From: an uncultured Bacteroidota bacterium
Lineage (GTDB): Bacteria; Bacteroidota; Bacteroidia; Chitinophagales; Chitinophagaceae
Reading direction: 5' to 3'
DNA length: 32,312 nucleotides
Assembly (NCBI GenBank): GCA_903926855.1
Contig: CAIYKV010000222.1
Coordinates: forward strand, 1-32,312
The notes beneath the pieces are model-generated. The model was not told the DNA's origin. It saw nothing but the letters and a program-made list of their open reading frames with translations, and searched no databases. Made by a program: the position numbers and the translations under genes. Shown piece after piece: positions 1 through 9,160 of the stretch (positions are counted from its first letter, which is position 1; every line of letters begins with the position of its first letter).

Positions 1-224
1 ATAAAACATGCTTAAAAAAATAAGCAGCGATATTCTTTTTAAGATCATTCTGTAAAAATATTCATCTCAGGATTTCCTGATAGCGTATTTACCGCAATTG
101 CGGTAAATACGCTATGTGTGAATCCATCAACAAGCTATTTTTATATTCTGTTTGTCCCCTTTTCTATTCCGCTCAGATCATTCATGAAATTCTGTATTTA
201 CCAGGTCAATACTAAAAAAAGGGT
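1..224. other. Gene-free leader upstream of receptor gene
   Basis: No coding region is visible here on either strand. The stretch holds a short hairpin (GCTTA/TAAGC, 10-25), a 14-bp inverted repeat at 67-80 (TCAGGA-TT-TCCTGA) and, directly abutting it, a 36-bp perfect palindrome at 80-115. The remaining 109 bases before the start codon at 225 are AT-rich and contain no TAnnTTTG box that I would defend. It probably holds the promoter and control region of the receptor-lipoprotein pair, but this is an inference from position. Confidence 0.6.
80..115. repeat. 36-bp perfect palindrome
   Basis: The left half ATAGCGTATTTACCGCAA (80-97) is followed without spacer by its exact reverse complement (98-115), so all 18 base pairs match. 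It could be an operator for a dimeric regulator, a cruciform-forming site, or a hairpin ending a transcript that enters from the left. Neither flank has a run of T, so a classical intrinsic terminator is unlikely. It lies 109 bases upstream of the receptor start codon. Confidence 0.9.
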
Positions 225-2795
225 ATGCGCAAATTATTATGGTTACTGATTTTGCAGGCGGTATGGTTGATGGCCCGTAGCCAAAAATCCATTCCTAAAA
301 AGATAACTAAAAACCTGTTCAGGGATAGCATATTGAGTAATCACTGGAAAGAACCGGGTTTGGATGAGTTACCGGTGATTGGGTTTGAAGAGACAGAAAA
401 AACAGAGCATGCGGTTTCGGTAATTCCGTCAATGCTGTTTGCTAACCGCGATGTTTTTATGAGTATGGCGGGTTTTCATTTTTCCATTTCCAGATTCAGC
501 ATTCGTGGGTATGAGGGTAAACTATTCAGTACCCGTTTCAATGGAATTTCCTTAAACGGACTTGAGGATGGAGTAACCCAATGGAATTTGTTGAGTGGAT
601 TAAATGAAGTAACTAAAAATAGTCAGAGCTCTTTAGGACTTAGACCCACTGCTTTTGCATTTGGCAATATTGGGAGTGTCACGGAAATAGATGCCAGGGC
701 TTCCAAGCAAAGGGTACAAACGGTATTTACCAATTCCTTTTCCAACAGAAGTTTTACCAATAGATGGTCGTTCACGCATACAGTCGGGTTCAATAAAAAG
801 GGCTTGGCTTATTCAATCAGTGGTAGTTTTCGATATGCCAATGAAGGATATATCCCTGGCAGTTTTTATGATGGTAAAAGTTATTTTTTAGCTATTGATA
901 AAAAAATAAATGAACATATGCTGCTTTCATTTACCATTTTGGGGGCTCCCCTGGTAAACGGGAAACAAGGACCGGTTACCAAAGAAACCGTTGCGCTTAC
1001 AGGAACTCCATATTATAATCCTTATTGGGGATATGAATCCGGTAAGAAACGAAATGCGAATATTCGCTTGATGCATCAACCAGTGATGGTCATCAATTTT
1101 GATAATCGTATCAATAACCATAATTCCTGGGTCACTTCATTGGGTTGGGTAATCGGGGGGAGATCTGATACCGGTATTGACTGGTATAAAGCCGCTGATC
1201 CGCGTGCCGACTATTATCGTTACCTGCCCGGTTATCAGCAGGATTCTTTGTTGAAAGTCTATGTAAATGATGCCATCAAAGCAAACCCCGAACTATTGCA
1301 GATCAACTGGAGCAGATTGATCAATACTAACAGAAACAGTCATGCTACCCTAGTTGACGCGAATGGTATATTGGGAAATAGTATACATGGCAAAAGATCT
1401 CATTATATTATTGAGGAAAGGAAATCAATGGGTACTCGTTTGGAACTAAGCAGTGTTTATCATTCTCTGTTATCCAACCAATATGCATTTTCAGCAGGGG
1501 GCTCTTTTGTATGGCAGCGAACACATCAGTATAAAAAAATTCAGGATTTATTGGGGGGAGATTTTTATGTTGACTGGAACCAGTTTGCAGAAAGAGATTT
1601 CCCCAATAATCCGCTTCTCATGCAGAATGACTTGAATAGACCCAACCGGATTTTACATAAAGGAGATGCTTTTGGGTATGATTACCTGCTTCAGTCTCTC
1701 CAAACAAAGGGATGGGTTCAACTGGCGGGTGTTGGTAAAAAAATCGATTTTTTTTCAGGTGCTGAAATCAATTATCATAATTATCAAAGAGAAGGGTTGG
1801 TTAAGAATGGGTTGTTTCCGGATAATTCAGCAGGAAAAAGTGTATTAAATGAATTTACCGGTATCGGGTTAAAAGCAGGAATTACCTATAAGTATAATGG
1901 GCGCAAATATTTTTACCTGCAAGCCGGATACTTTGTAAAACCACCTTTGGTAAATGATGTGTATATCTCACCCAGAACCCGCGATACCCGTCAGGAAAAA
2001 ATACAGAATGAAAAAATAATTACTACTGAAATGGGCTATGTATGGAATGCGCCCGCTGTAAAGTTGCGAATGAGTGGTTACCTGACATCCTACTTTGATG
2101 GAATGAATATCAATACTTTTTACCATGATGGATTTGGCAATTTTGTGAATTATGCTTTATCAGGGATCAATAAACTACATGTTGGAATTGAGTGCGGCAT
2201 GGAGCTTTCAATATCTGAGCAATGGTCTTTTACAACAGCCATCTCAGTTTCCCGATATGTATATAATAGCAGACAGAAATTAATTGTTACGGCAGATAAT
2301 GATGCTTCAGTGATAGAAAGGGGATTGATCTATTCTAAAAATTTCAGGGTGGGCGGAACCCCGCAAGAGGCATATGGAGCAGGTATTGCTTATCAATTCT
2401 CTGGTCGTTTTTTCAGTAATCTTACTGCCAGTTATTTCAGACAGCAATGGCTTGAGTTCAACCCCATGCGTAGAACCTATAACGCATTAGCTGGGTTGGC
2501 AAGTGGAACCAATCAATGGAATAAAGTGATTGAACAAACGGTTTTACCTGAACAATATACAGTGGATCTACTATTGGGCACAACCCTAAGACTAAAAATG
2601 TTTGGAGCAGGATCAAAACAAACTATTCAATGTATCGCCAGCATTAATAATCTCTTAAATAATCAGTCAGTTATTTCGGGAGGGTATGAACAATTAAGGT
2701 TTGATACTGAGACAAAGAACCCTGAAAAATTCCCCCCAAAATTTTTTTATGCAATGGGACTCAATTATTCGATTACCCTTAATCTGCGTCTATGA
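225..2795 (+). CDS. TonB-dependent outer-membrane receptor
   Basis: An 856-aa outer-membrane transporter of the TonB-dependent receptor family, expected to import a substrate using energy from TonB-ExbBD. A signal peptide covers about residues 1-19 (basic MRK, then a Leu/Trp-rich core, cleavage near ARS-Q). A plug-like region follows at about residues 60-165 and includes FSIRGYEGKLFSTRFNGISLNG. The rest is rich in alternating aromatic and polar strands typical of a 22-strand barrel and ends in a short strand, ITLNLRL. Unlike many Bacteroidota receptors it has no N-terminal carboxypeptidase-regulatory-like domain. The stop codon overlaps the next start (ATGA, 2792-2795), so it is translationally coupled to the DUF5689 lipoprotein. 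The substrate cannot be read from sequence. Family assignment is firm; function beyond that is inferred. Confidence 0.88.
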   Translation: MRKLLWLLILQAVWLMARSQKSIPKKITKNLFRDSILSNHWKEPGLDELPVIGFEETEKTEHAVSVIPSMLFANRDVFMSMAGFHFSISRFSIRGYEGKLFSTRFNGISLNGLEDGVTQWNLLSGLNEVTKNSQSSLGLRPTAFAFGNIGSVTEIDARASKQRVQTVFTNSFSNRSFTNRWSFTHTVGFNKKGLAYSISGSFRYANEGYIPGSFYDGKSYFLAIDKKINEHMLLSFTILGAPLVNGKQGPVTKETVALTGTPYYNPYWGYESGKKRNANIRLMHQPVMVINFDNRINNHNSWVTSLGWVIGGRSDTGIDWYKAADPRADYYRYLPGYQQDSLLKVYVNDAIKANPELLQINWSRLINTNRNSHATLVDANGILGNSIHGKRSHYIIEERKSMGTRLELSSVYHSLLSNQYAFSAGGSFVWQRTHQYKKIQDLLGGDFYVDWNQFAERDFPNNPLLMQNDLNRPNRILHKGDAFGYDYLLQSLQTKGWVQLAGVGKKIDFFSGAEINYHNYQREGLVKNGLFPDNSAGKSVLNEFTGIGLKAGITYKYNGRKYFYLQAGYFVKPPLVNDVYISPRTRDTRQEKIQNEKIITTEMGYVWNAPAVKLRMSGYLTSYFDGMNINTFYHDGFGNFVNYALSGINKLHVGIECGMELSISEQWSFTTAISVSRYVYNSRQKLIVTADNDASVIERGLIYSKNFRVGGTPQEAYGAGIAYQFSGRFFSNLTASYFRQQWLEFNPMRRTYNALAGLASGTNQWNKVIEQTVLPEQYTVDLLLGTTLRLKMFGAGSKQTIQCIASINNLLNNQSVISGGYEQLRFDTETKNPEKFPPKFFYAMGLNYSITLNLRL

Positions 2796-4162
2796 ATGCC
2801 AATTATATAGTAATAAGAACGGAGTATACAAGCTTATCCCGAATTCTATTCATGGTGTTTGTAATTGTTGTTTTTTGTACATGCAATAAAAAATTTGATG
2901 AACCGCCTGAATATCATGGCCCGGATCTGCATCCTAATCTTACTATCCGGGAATTAAGGAATATGCATTTTACCGGCAATTTTGAAAAGATATTGGAAGA
3001 GTGGATCATTGAGGGAATTGTGATTGCGGATGACAGCAAGGATAATTTTTATAAATCAATCATTGTACAGGATAGTACAGGAGGAATTACGGTTCGTATG
3101 GATGGATTTGCACTATATAATGAATACCCAGTGGGACGGAAATTATTTATCCGTCTAAAAGATTTATGGTTGGGCGATTATGGGAAAATGATTCAGCTGG
3201 GAGCAGGGGTTGACCGTTCCGATTCTGCCTATCCGGAATTGATCGGAATAGCTTCCCCTTTATTTGATCGATTTCTGGTAAAATCAAGTCTGCAAAATAA
3301 AGTGATACCCAAAGAGATCACTATTGATCAATTGCATGATTCACTGCAAAGTACCCTGATCAGGATTTCAAATATTGAATTTTCTCCTGCAGATACCGGG
3401 AAAACCTATGCAGATGCTGTCAATAAATTATCGGTGAACAATACCCTGAAAGCTTGTGGTACAGGAAGCGTTTATTTACGCACCAGCGGATTTGCCAATT
3501 TTGCTTCTGTAAAAACACCCCGCGGAAACGGAAGCATCACAGCCGTATACACTGTTTTCAGAACCGAAAAACAATTAATGATCCGCGATACATCGGATAT
3601 TCAAATGAATGGGTTACGTTGTACGGGTACAGGAGCAAAGGTTTTGTTTTCGGAAGATTTTGAAAATACGGTTCCCAATTCTGCGCTATCAATTAACTCC
3701 TGGAAAAACCTGCCGGAAACAGGAGGCAGAACTTTCCAGTTGAAGTATGCTGCAAATAATCATTATGCGGATATCAGTGCATTTGCTACCAGCCAGTCTT
3801 CTGTTATTTCCTGGCTCATTTTACCTCCGATAAATCTCAATAACTCGGCAAATGAAATTTTGAGCTTCCAGACCAAAGATGGCTTTGATAATGGGGCTGT
3901 TTTGCAGGTATACCTGTCAACCAACTACGACGGCGGTATAACACCCTGGAAAGCTAAATGGACAGCCCTGAAATCCAATATATCCAAAGGCGCTGTTTCG
4001 GGGATTGCTGCTGACTGGGTTTCGTCTGGAAATATCAGTCTGGCCAGCTTTTCCGGATCGGTATATATAGCTTTTCGATATGATGCAGCAGACCCGACTT
4101 CTGTCATTGATAAACGAACCACTAGTTTTCAACTGGATAATGTCAGAATAGTCGGGAATTAG
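2792..4162 (+). CDS. DUF5689 / choice-of-anchor J lipoprotein
   Basis: A 456-aa predicted lipoprotein. The hydrophobic N-terminus ends in a lipobox-like FCTC, making Cys31 the likely lipidated residue, followed by NKKFDEPP. An internal ATG at 2852 (residue 21) would give a more usual, shorter signal peptide and is a plausible alternative start; I keep 2792 because it forms the ATGA overlap with the receptor stop. Residues about 45-260 resemble DUF5689, with an OB-fold-like stretch (EGIVIADDSKDNFYKSIIVQ, then TGGITVRMDG). Residues about 283-456 resemble a choice-of-anchor J jelly-roll module (SEDFEN, ISWLILPPINL, VYIAFRYDA, FQLDNVRIVGN). Such proteins commonly accompany TonB-dependent receptors; a role as surface substrate-binding partner is inferred. 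Confidence 0.82.
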   Translation: MNANYIVIRTEYTSLSRILFMVFVIVVFCTCNKKFDEPPEYHGPDLHPNLTIRELRNMHFTGNFEKILEEWIIEGIVIADDSKDNFYKSIIVQDSTGGITVRMDGFALYNEYPVGRKLFIRLKDLWLGDYGKMIQLGAGVDRSDSAYPELIGIASPLFDRFLVKSSLQNKVIPKEITIDQLHDSLQSTLIRISNIEFSPADTGKTYADAVNKLSVNNTLKACGTGSVYLRTSGFANFASVKTPRGNGSITAVYTVFRTEKQLMIRDTSDIQMNGLRCTGTGAKVLFSEDFENTVPNSALSINSWKNLPETGGRTFQLKYAANNHYADISAFATSQSSVISWLILPPINLNNSANEILSFQTKDGFDNGAVLQVYLSTNYDGGITPWKAKWTALKSNISKGAVSGIAADWVSSGNISLASFSGSVYIAFRYDAADPTSVIDKRTTSFQLDNVRIVGN

Positions 4163-4285
4163 ATTTCCTGAAGATTTTTCCTGTCAAAAAAAGCAGATAG
4201 CTTTTTATAGGCTTTTTGGATTGTCATCCTGTCAGAGAATTGCATTTGGTACTTTCTTTGTTCATTTGCACACAAAACAATCACT

Positions 4286-6133
4286 ATGCAAAAAGGCCAG
4301 ATTAGGGTTCAGACAGAGAATATATTCCCGATCATTAAAAAATTTCTTTACAGCGACCATGAAATATTCCTTCGTGAGCTGGTAAGTAACGCGGTAGATG
4401 CCTCCCAAAAACTGAAAACACTTTCTTCTCTGGGAGAAGCCAAAGGCGAACTCGGTGAACTTCGTATAGATGTAGTTTTGGATACAAAAGAGAAAACCCT
4501 GAGCATTATTGATAAGGGGGTGGGTATGACCAGCGAAGAAGTAGATAAATATATCAACCAGGTAGCTTTTAGTGGTGCAGAAGAATTCATGGAAAAATAT
4601 AAAGATGCCAATATTATCGGGCATTTTGGACTTGGGTTCTATAGTTCATTTATGGTAAGTGATAAAGTAGAAATTTTTACCAAAAGCCATAAAGAAGGAA
4701 GCGGTGTTTACTGGAGTTGTGATGGCAGCCCTGAATTTGAATTATATGATGTTGATTATAACGAACGGGGCACCAAGATCGTTTTACATATCAGTGATGA
4801 AAACAAAGAATTTTTAGAAGCCGGAAGAATTAAAGGAATACTTGAAAAATTCTGTAAGTTCCTGCCGATCCCTATTTTCTTTTCAGAAGCAGGAGAGAAA
4901 AAAGAGGGAGAAGAAAAATCTATCAATGATACCGACCCGATCTGGGTTAAAAAACCTGCTGATCTTACCAAAGAAGATTACGAGAAATTTTATAAGGAAT
5001 TATATCCCTTTAACGAAACCCCTTTATTCTGGATACATCTGAATGTGGATTATCCATTCAATTTAACCGGGGTATTGTATTTTCCAAAGATCAAGCAGAG
5101 TTATGAGATCCAGAAAGATAAGATCCAGTTATACTCTAACCAGGTATTTGTTACAGATGAGGTAAAAGATATTGTTCCTGAATTTTTGATGTTATTACAG
5201 GGAGTGATCGATAGTCCGGATATTCCATTGAATGTTAGCCGTAGCTATTTACAAGGCGACCCGAATGTTAAAAAGATCAATGCACATATTACCAAGAAAG
5301 TTGCCGACAAGCTCGATGAGATCTTCCGCACAGATCGAAGTTCACTGGAAGCAAAATGGGAAAGCCTGGGTTTATTTGTGAAGTATGGAATGATGACTGA
5401 TGATAAGTTCCTGGAGAAAGCCAATAAATTTTTGGTGATGGAAGACACCGATGGTAAATTTCATACGCTGGAAGAATACAAAACGGCTACTGAACCCCTG
5501 CAAAAAAATAAAGAAGGCAAACAGGTATTATTGTATACAACCAACCCCATTCAGCAAGATGCCTATATTCAGGCGGCTAAAGCAAAAGGGTTTATTGTGA
5601 TAAAAATGGAAACCCTGGTAGATGCTGCATTTATTAATACCATGGAAATGAAATGGGAAAATGTGAGTTTTGTGAGAGTGGATGCGGATATCGTGGATAA
5701 CCTGATAGATAAACAGGAATCCAGTGAAAGTGTATTAAGCAAAGAAGAAGAAGCTAAATTGAAAGATTTATTTACGATTCAGATTGCAGACCTGCATGTG
5801 ACTACTGAGATAAAAGGACTAAGTCCTGAATCTGCACCTGTTGTAGCTACCCGTCCTGAATTTATGCGGAGAATGAAAGATATGGGAGCGGTAGGTGGTG
5901 GCATGACTGCATTCTATGCCCAAATGCCGGATGAAGTAACGCTGACGGTAAACGGTAATCACCCCATTTATCAGAGCTTATTAAAAGTAAGTGATGCAGA
6001 AGCTTTGAATAAACAGGTAAGAAATCTAGCTGACCTTGCTTTGCTTTCTCAGGGATTATTAAAAGGGAATGAGCTCACTAATTTTATTAATAGAAGTGTT
6101 GACTTGATGCAGGAGAGAAAAGTGGAGGCATAA
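4286..6133 (+). CDS. htpG: Molecular chaperone HtpG (Hsp90)
   Basis: A 615-aa cytosolic ATP-dependent chaperone, close to the usual bacterial length of about 620. The GHKL ATPase domain shows RELVSNAVDAS (30-40, with catalytic Glu31 and Asn35), the DKGVGM loop (76-81) and the GHFGLGFYSSFMV lid/glycine region (112-124). The middle domain carries NVSRSYLQ, whose Arg corresponds to the gamma-phosphate-sensing Arg of Hsp90. A C-terminal dimerisation domain follows. The ATG at 4286 starts the conserved N-terminus with no upstream extension. The gene stands alone: the receptor operon ends 123 bases upstream, and a hairpin repeat begins 17 bases after its stop. No heat-shock operator (CIRCE) is visible upstream. 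Confidence 0.98.
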   Translation: MQKGQIRVQTENIFPIIKKFLYSDHEIFLRELVSNAVDASQKLKTLSSLGEAKGELGELRIDVVLDTKEKTLSIIDKGVGMTSEEVDKYINQVAFSGAEEFMEKYKDANIIGHFGLGFYSSFMVSDKVEIFTKSHKEGSGVYWSCDGSPEFELYDVDYNERGTKIVLHISDENKEFLEAGRIKGILEKFCKFLPIPIFFSEAGEKKEGEEKSINDTDPIWVKKPADLTKEDYEKFYKELYPFNETPLFWIHLNVDYPFNLTGVLYFPKIKQSYEIQKDKIQLYSNQVFVTDEVKDIVPEFLMLLQGVIDSPDIPLNVSRSYLQGDPNVKKINAHITKKVADKLDEIFRTDRSSLEAKWESLGLFVKYGMMTDDKFLEKANKFLVMEDTDGKFHTLEEYKTATEPLQKNKEGKQVLLYTTNPIQQDAYIQAAKAKGFIVIKMETLVDAAFINTMEMKWENVSFVRVDADIVDNLIDKQESSESVLSKEEEAKLKDLFTIQIADLHVTTEIKGLSPESAPVVATRPEFMRRMKDMGAVGGGMTAFYAQMPDEVTLTVNGNHPIYQSLLKVSDAEALNKQVRNLADLALLSQGLLKGNELTNFINRSVDLMQERKVEA

Positions 6134-6150
6134 TATTCAAAGCGATTTAA

Positions 6151-6207
6151 AACCGTGCCTTTGTGCCTTGGATGTGTTTTTGCACACAGAGGCACAGAGG
6201 CACGGTT
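6151..6207 (+). repeat. Hairpin repeat, copy 1 (after htpG)
   Basis: The left arm AACCGTGCCTTTGTGCCT starts at 6151, and its near-complement closes at 6207 (GGCACAGAGGCACGGTT). The first 18 positions pair with a single G-U wobble when read as plus-strand RNA; beyond that one wobble, one mismatch and one bulged A precede a further TGTG/CACA stem. Each arm contains an internal 8-base near-duplication (TGTGCCTT). A second copy with the same orientation lies at 7303-7364. It may end htpG transcription, but no long U-tract follows, so it could also be a dispersed palindromic element. Confidence 0.85.
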
Positions 6208-6248
6208 GGTTTTATCGTAATCAAAAAAGATTTGTTTTATTTTTATGA

Positions 6249-7304
6249 ATGCAACAAAATCCGCAAACTGGATTTCTACAACTACGTATTAAACAGATCG
6301 TCTCTGAAACATCGGATGCGCGTACGTTTATATTGGAGAGTACACAGGCAAGGCCAATCAGTTATATTCCCGGGCAGTTTCTTACAATTGTTTTTCAAAA
6401 ACCCAGTGGGGAAGAAGTCAGAAGGAATTATTCCATAGCTTCATCCCCCGCATTGGATGAACCTATCCAAATAACGGTTAAACGCATTCCAAATGGAGAA
6501 TACTCCCGATGGCTGGTAGATAGAGCGAGAGTAGGAGATGAATTAATAACCATTGGGGCTTCTGGATTTTTCACACTTCCAGAAAATATTAGCGAATACC
6601 AACAGCTTATTTTCTTCGCAGCAGGAAGTGGGATTACTCCAATATATTCTATCATTAAGACTGTTTTACATGAATATGGTTCGATTGATATTGTACTGAT
6701 CTATAGCAATTCTTCTCCTTCACAAGCTATTTTTTATGAACAACTAAAAGAATTGAAGAATCAGTTTGCTGAGCGACTACAAATTGAATTTTTGTTTAGT
6801 TCTGAAAAAAATGTATTACACAAAAGACTTGGAAGCTACTTACTTGAAAAATTACTGGAACAATATATTACCAACCCTGTTGATAAACGATTGTTTTATC
6901 TCTGTGGTCCATTTGAATATATGCGAATGATTACGATTATTTTAAGAAATAACGGAGTTGATCCTTCCAATATCCGTAAGGAAATATTCAATATTATCAA
7001 ACCGGCGATAAAAATAGAACCGGCGGATAAAGATGTTCATTGTGTAACGGCGGTTATTGGGGGAAAGGAATTTCAGTTCAATAGCCAGTATCCGCAAACG
7101 ATTCTGGAAGCAGCGAAAGCATTAAAAATTTCGATTCCCTATAGTTGCGAGAGCGGGCAGTGTGGTACCTGTGCCGCTACCTGTATAAGTGGTAAGGTTT
7201 GGATGTGGCATAATGAAGTGTTGATGGATGAGGAAATAGCCTCGGGGAGGGTTTTAACTTGTACAGGGTATTGTGTAGGCGGTGATGTTACTTTACAATT
7301 CTAA
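6249..7304 (+). CDS. Flavin reductase with C-terminal 2Fe-2S (PaaE-like)
   Basis: A 351-aa cytosolic electron-transfer protein of the ferredoxin-NADP reductase superfamily. It has an FAD-binding barrel (RNYS, residues 59-62), an NAD(P)-binding domain (AAGSGITP near 124-131; FYLCGPFEYM near 216-225) and a plant-type 2Fe-2S ferredoxin domain with ligands Cys300, Cys305, Cys308 and Cys338. This order matches the reductase subunit PaaE of phenylacetyl-CoA epoxidase and related oxygenase reductases. No paaABCD or other oxygenase gene lies nearby, so the partner is unknown and the PaaE name is only a family label. The ATG at 6249 is used; an ATG at 6245 is out of frame. Matching hairpin repeats flank the gene, and the right copy overlaps its stop codon. 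Confidence 0.88.
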   Translation: MQQNPQTGFLQLRIKQIVSETSDARTFILESTQARPISYIPGQFLTIVFQKPSGEEVRRNYSIASSPALDEPIQITVKRIPNGEYSRWLVDRARVGDELITIGASGFFTLPENISEYQQLIFFAAGSGITPIYSIIKTVLHEYGSIDIVLIYSNSSPSQAIFYEQLKELKNQFAERLQIEFLFSSEKNVLHKRLGSYLLEKLLEQYITNPVDKRLFYLCGPFEYMRMITIILRNNGVDPSNIRKEIFNIIKPAIKIEPADKDVHCVTAVIGGKEFQFNSQYPQTILEAAKALKISIPYSCESGQCGTCAATCISGKVWMWHNEVLMDEEIASGRVLTCTGYCVGGDVTLQF

Positions 7305-7364
7305 CTGTGCCTTTGTGTCTTGGTGTGAGATTTAATTTGCACACTAAGGCACAAAGGCACGGTT
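7303..7364 (+). repeat. Hairpin repeat, copy 2 (overlaps reductase stop)
   Basis: Left arm 7303-7327, loop of 12 (7328-7339), right arm 7340-7364. Twenty-two of 25 positions are Watson-Crick, and all three exceptions are G-U wobbles in plus-strand RNA (they would be A-C mismatches in minus-strand RNA), giving an unbroken 25-bp RNA stem. The arm begins inside the TAA stop codon of the reductase gene (7302-7304). It is clearly related in sequence to the copy at 6151-6207. A transcript-end structure for the reductase gene is the simplest reading. Confidence 0.88.
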
Positions 7365-7465
7365 AGTTATGTGGCAAAAAAATGTATTTTGTATCTGTGG
7401 TAATAGACCAAACAGCACCATTTTGCAAGAAAGGATTTATAACGGTGCATAAAGGTTGATGTTAC

Positions 7466-9160
7466 TCAGGATTGTTTCAAATCAATCATCTTCAGTTGCA
7501 AACTCTTCACCCCATTCCACTCATTCTCATCAATCGTAAATACAATATCTAATGGCTCCTGGGTTTGTAAGAGCGGGAATTTAGCAGCCATATTAAAGCC
7601 AATACCTGTAAGGGTTATTTTATTTTGTTTGAGCACAAAACGAATATGTTCTTCTTTCACAATTTTTGAAAACCCTGTGTCCATCACTTTTCTGGCAATG
7701 AAAATGGGACGCATATTCTCCGGGCCAAAAGGCTCCATTTGCGAAAGGATACTATAAAAAGAGGGAGTGATGTCTGAAAAATCGATGGGGGCATCAATAA
7801 TGATTTCCGGTACCAGTAATTCAGGGGTTATTCTTTTGCTTACTTCTCTTTCAAATGCATCGGAGAAGGCTGATAGGTTTTCTGGTAATAGTGTCATTCC
7901 CGCAGCTGCAAAATGTCCACCATACCCCAGTAAATATTCCCGGCAGGCATAAATGGCTTCGTATAGATTAAACCCGGCAACACTTCGGGCACTACCTGCT
8001 AAATAATCTCCACTTTTTGTAAGTACAACGGTTGGTCGGTAATAAGTTTCTATTAAGCGACTGGCAACAATGCCCACGACTCCTTTATGCCAGTGTTCCT
8101 GGCAAACTACGGTTGTTTTGCGATTACTATATTCTGGATTGGCTTCTATCAGTGCCAATGCTTCTTCTGTAATACTGCTGTCCGCTTCACGGCGGTCGGT
8201 ATTATCGCTGTGTAGCATTTCTGCAAATACCAGTGCCTGGTTATAATCCTTTTCAATAAATAATTGAACGGCTTTGCGGGCATCATCCATTCGTCCGGCA
8301 GCATTTACCCTGGGGGCAATCACAAATACCAGATTGGTAATATGCATGTATTTTTGCACACCTGCCAATTGCATCAGGGCCCGGATACCCGGACAAGGAT
8401 TTTCGTTTACTTTTTCTAATCCATAATAAGCGAGTACCCTGTTCTCTCCTGTGATGGGAACAATATCAGCAGCGATGGCGGTGGCAACCAGGTCAAGGTA
8501 TTCGAGATAGGCCGAATCGGGAAGACCTAGTTCTTCGCTAAGTGCCATCATTAATTTGAACCCGACACCGCAACCGCAAAGTTCTTTATAGGGGTAATTA
8601 CAATCTGACTGTTTAGCATTCAGGATCGCTACTGCTGGTGGTAGCTCAATATCCGGAAGATGGTGATCGCAAACTATGAAATCGATGTCCATTGTTTTTG
8701 CATAGGCAATTAGCTCAACAGATTTAATACCACAATCGAGTGATATGATGAGTGAGAATCCATTCTCTTTCGCAAAATCAATCCCCATTTTTGAAACGCC
8801 ATATCCTTCTCTGTACCGATGCGGGATATAAAAATCAATTTCGCTGTAAATATTCTGTAGGAATTGAAACATACTGGCAACAGAAGTGGTACCATCCACA
8901 TCATAATCGCCAAATACAAGAATTTTTTCTGAGTGTTCAAAGGCTTCGATAATACGGGTTACTGCTTTACGCATATCCTTCATCAGCCAGGGATCATGCA
9001 GGTCGCTTAATTGCGGTCGGAAATAGTGTTTGGATTTTTCAAAATCAGTGAGGCCTCTCTGAACCAGAATACTACAAAGGGTTCTGTTAATTTTCAGAGA
9101 CTCCTGCAGGGCCGAAGTAAGGGTTTCATCGGCGCTTAATATTTTCCATCTTTTCTGCAT
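7466..9160 (-). CDS. recJ: Single-stranded-DNA exonuclease RecJ
   Basis: A 564-aa 5'-3' single-strand DNA exonuclease of the DHH phosphoesterase family, acting in recombination, mismatch and base-excision repair. Metal-binding motifs are in order: DYDVDG (85-90), DCG (142-144) and DHH (165-167). The DHHA1 domain is marked by GYGGHFAAAGM at about residues 410-420, and an OB-fold-like C-terminus follows. Length is normal for the family. The start ATG (9160-9158) overlaps the stop of the upstream prenyl synthase by one base (TAATG), so the two are translationally coupled. No missing key residue was noticed. Confidence 0.97.
   Translation of the reverse strand: MQKRWKILSADETLTSALQESLKINRTLCSILVQRGLTDFEKSKHYFRPQLSDLHDPWLMKDMRKAVTRIIEAFEHSEKILVFGDYDVDGTTSVASMFQFLQNIYSEIDFYIPHRYREGYGVSKMGIDFAKENGFSLIISLDCGIKSVELIAYAKTMDIDFIVCDHHLPDIELPPAVAILNAKQSDCNYPYKELCGCGVGFKLMMALSEELGLPDSAYLEYLDLVATAIAADIVPITGENRVLAYYGLEKVNENPCPGIRALMQLAGVQKYMHITNLVFVIAPRVNAAGRMDDARKAVQLFIEKDYNQALVFAEMLHSDNTDRREADSSITEEALALIEANPEYSNRKTTVVCQEHWHKGVVGIVASRLIETYYRPTVVLTKSGDYLAGSARSVAGFNLYEAIYACREYLLGYGGHFAAAGMTLLPENLSAFSDAFEREVSKRITPELLVPEIIIDAPIDFSDITPSFYSILSQMEPFGPENMRPIFIARKVMDTGFSKIVKEEHIRFVLKQNKITLTGIGFNMAAKFPLLQTQEPLDIVFTIDENEWNGVKSLQLKMIDLKQS

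Noticed and set aside
4262..4624. 120-codon ORF antisense to htpG
   Set aside because: It mirrors the strongly conserved htpG reading frame, has no family features and no promoter box; a shadow.
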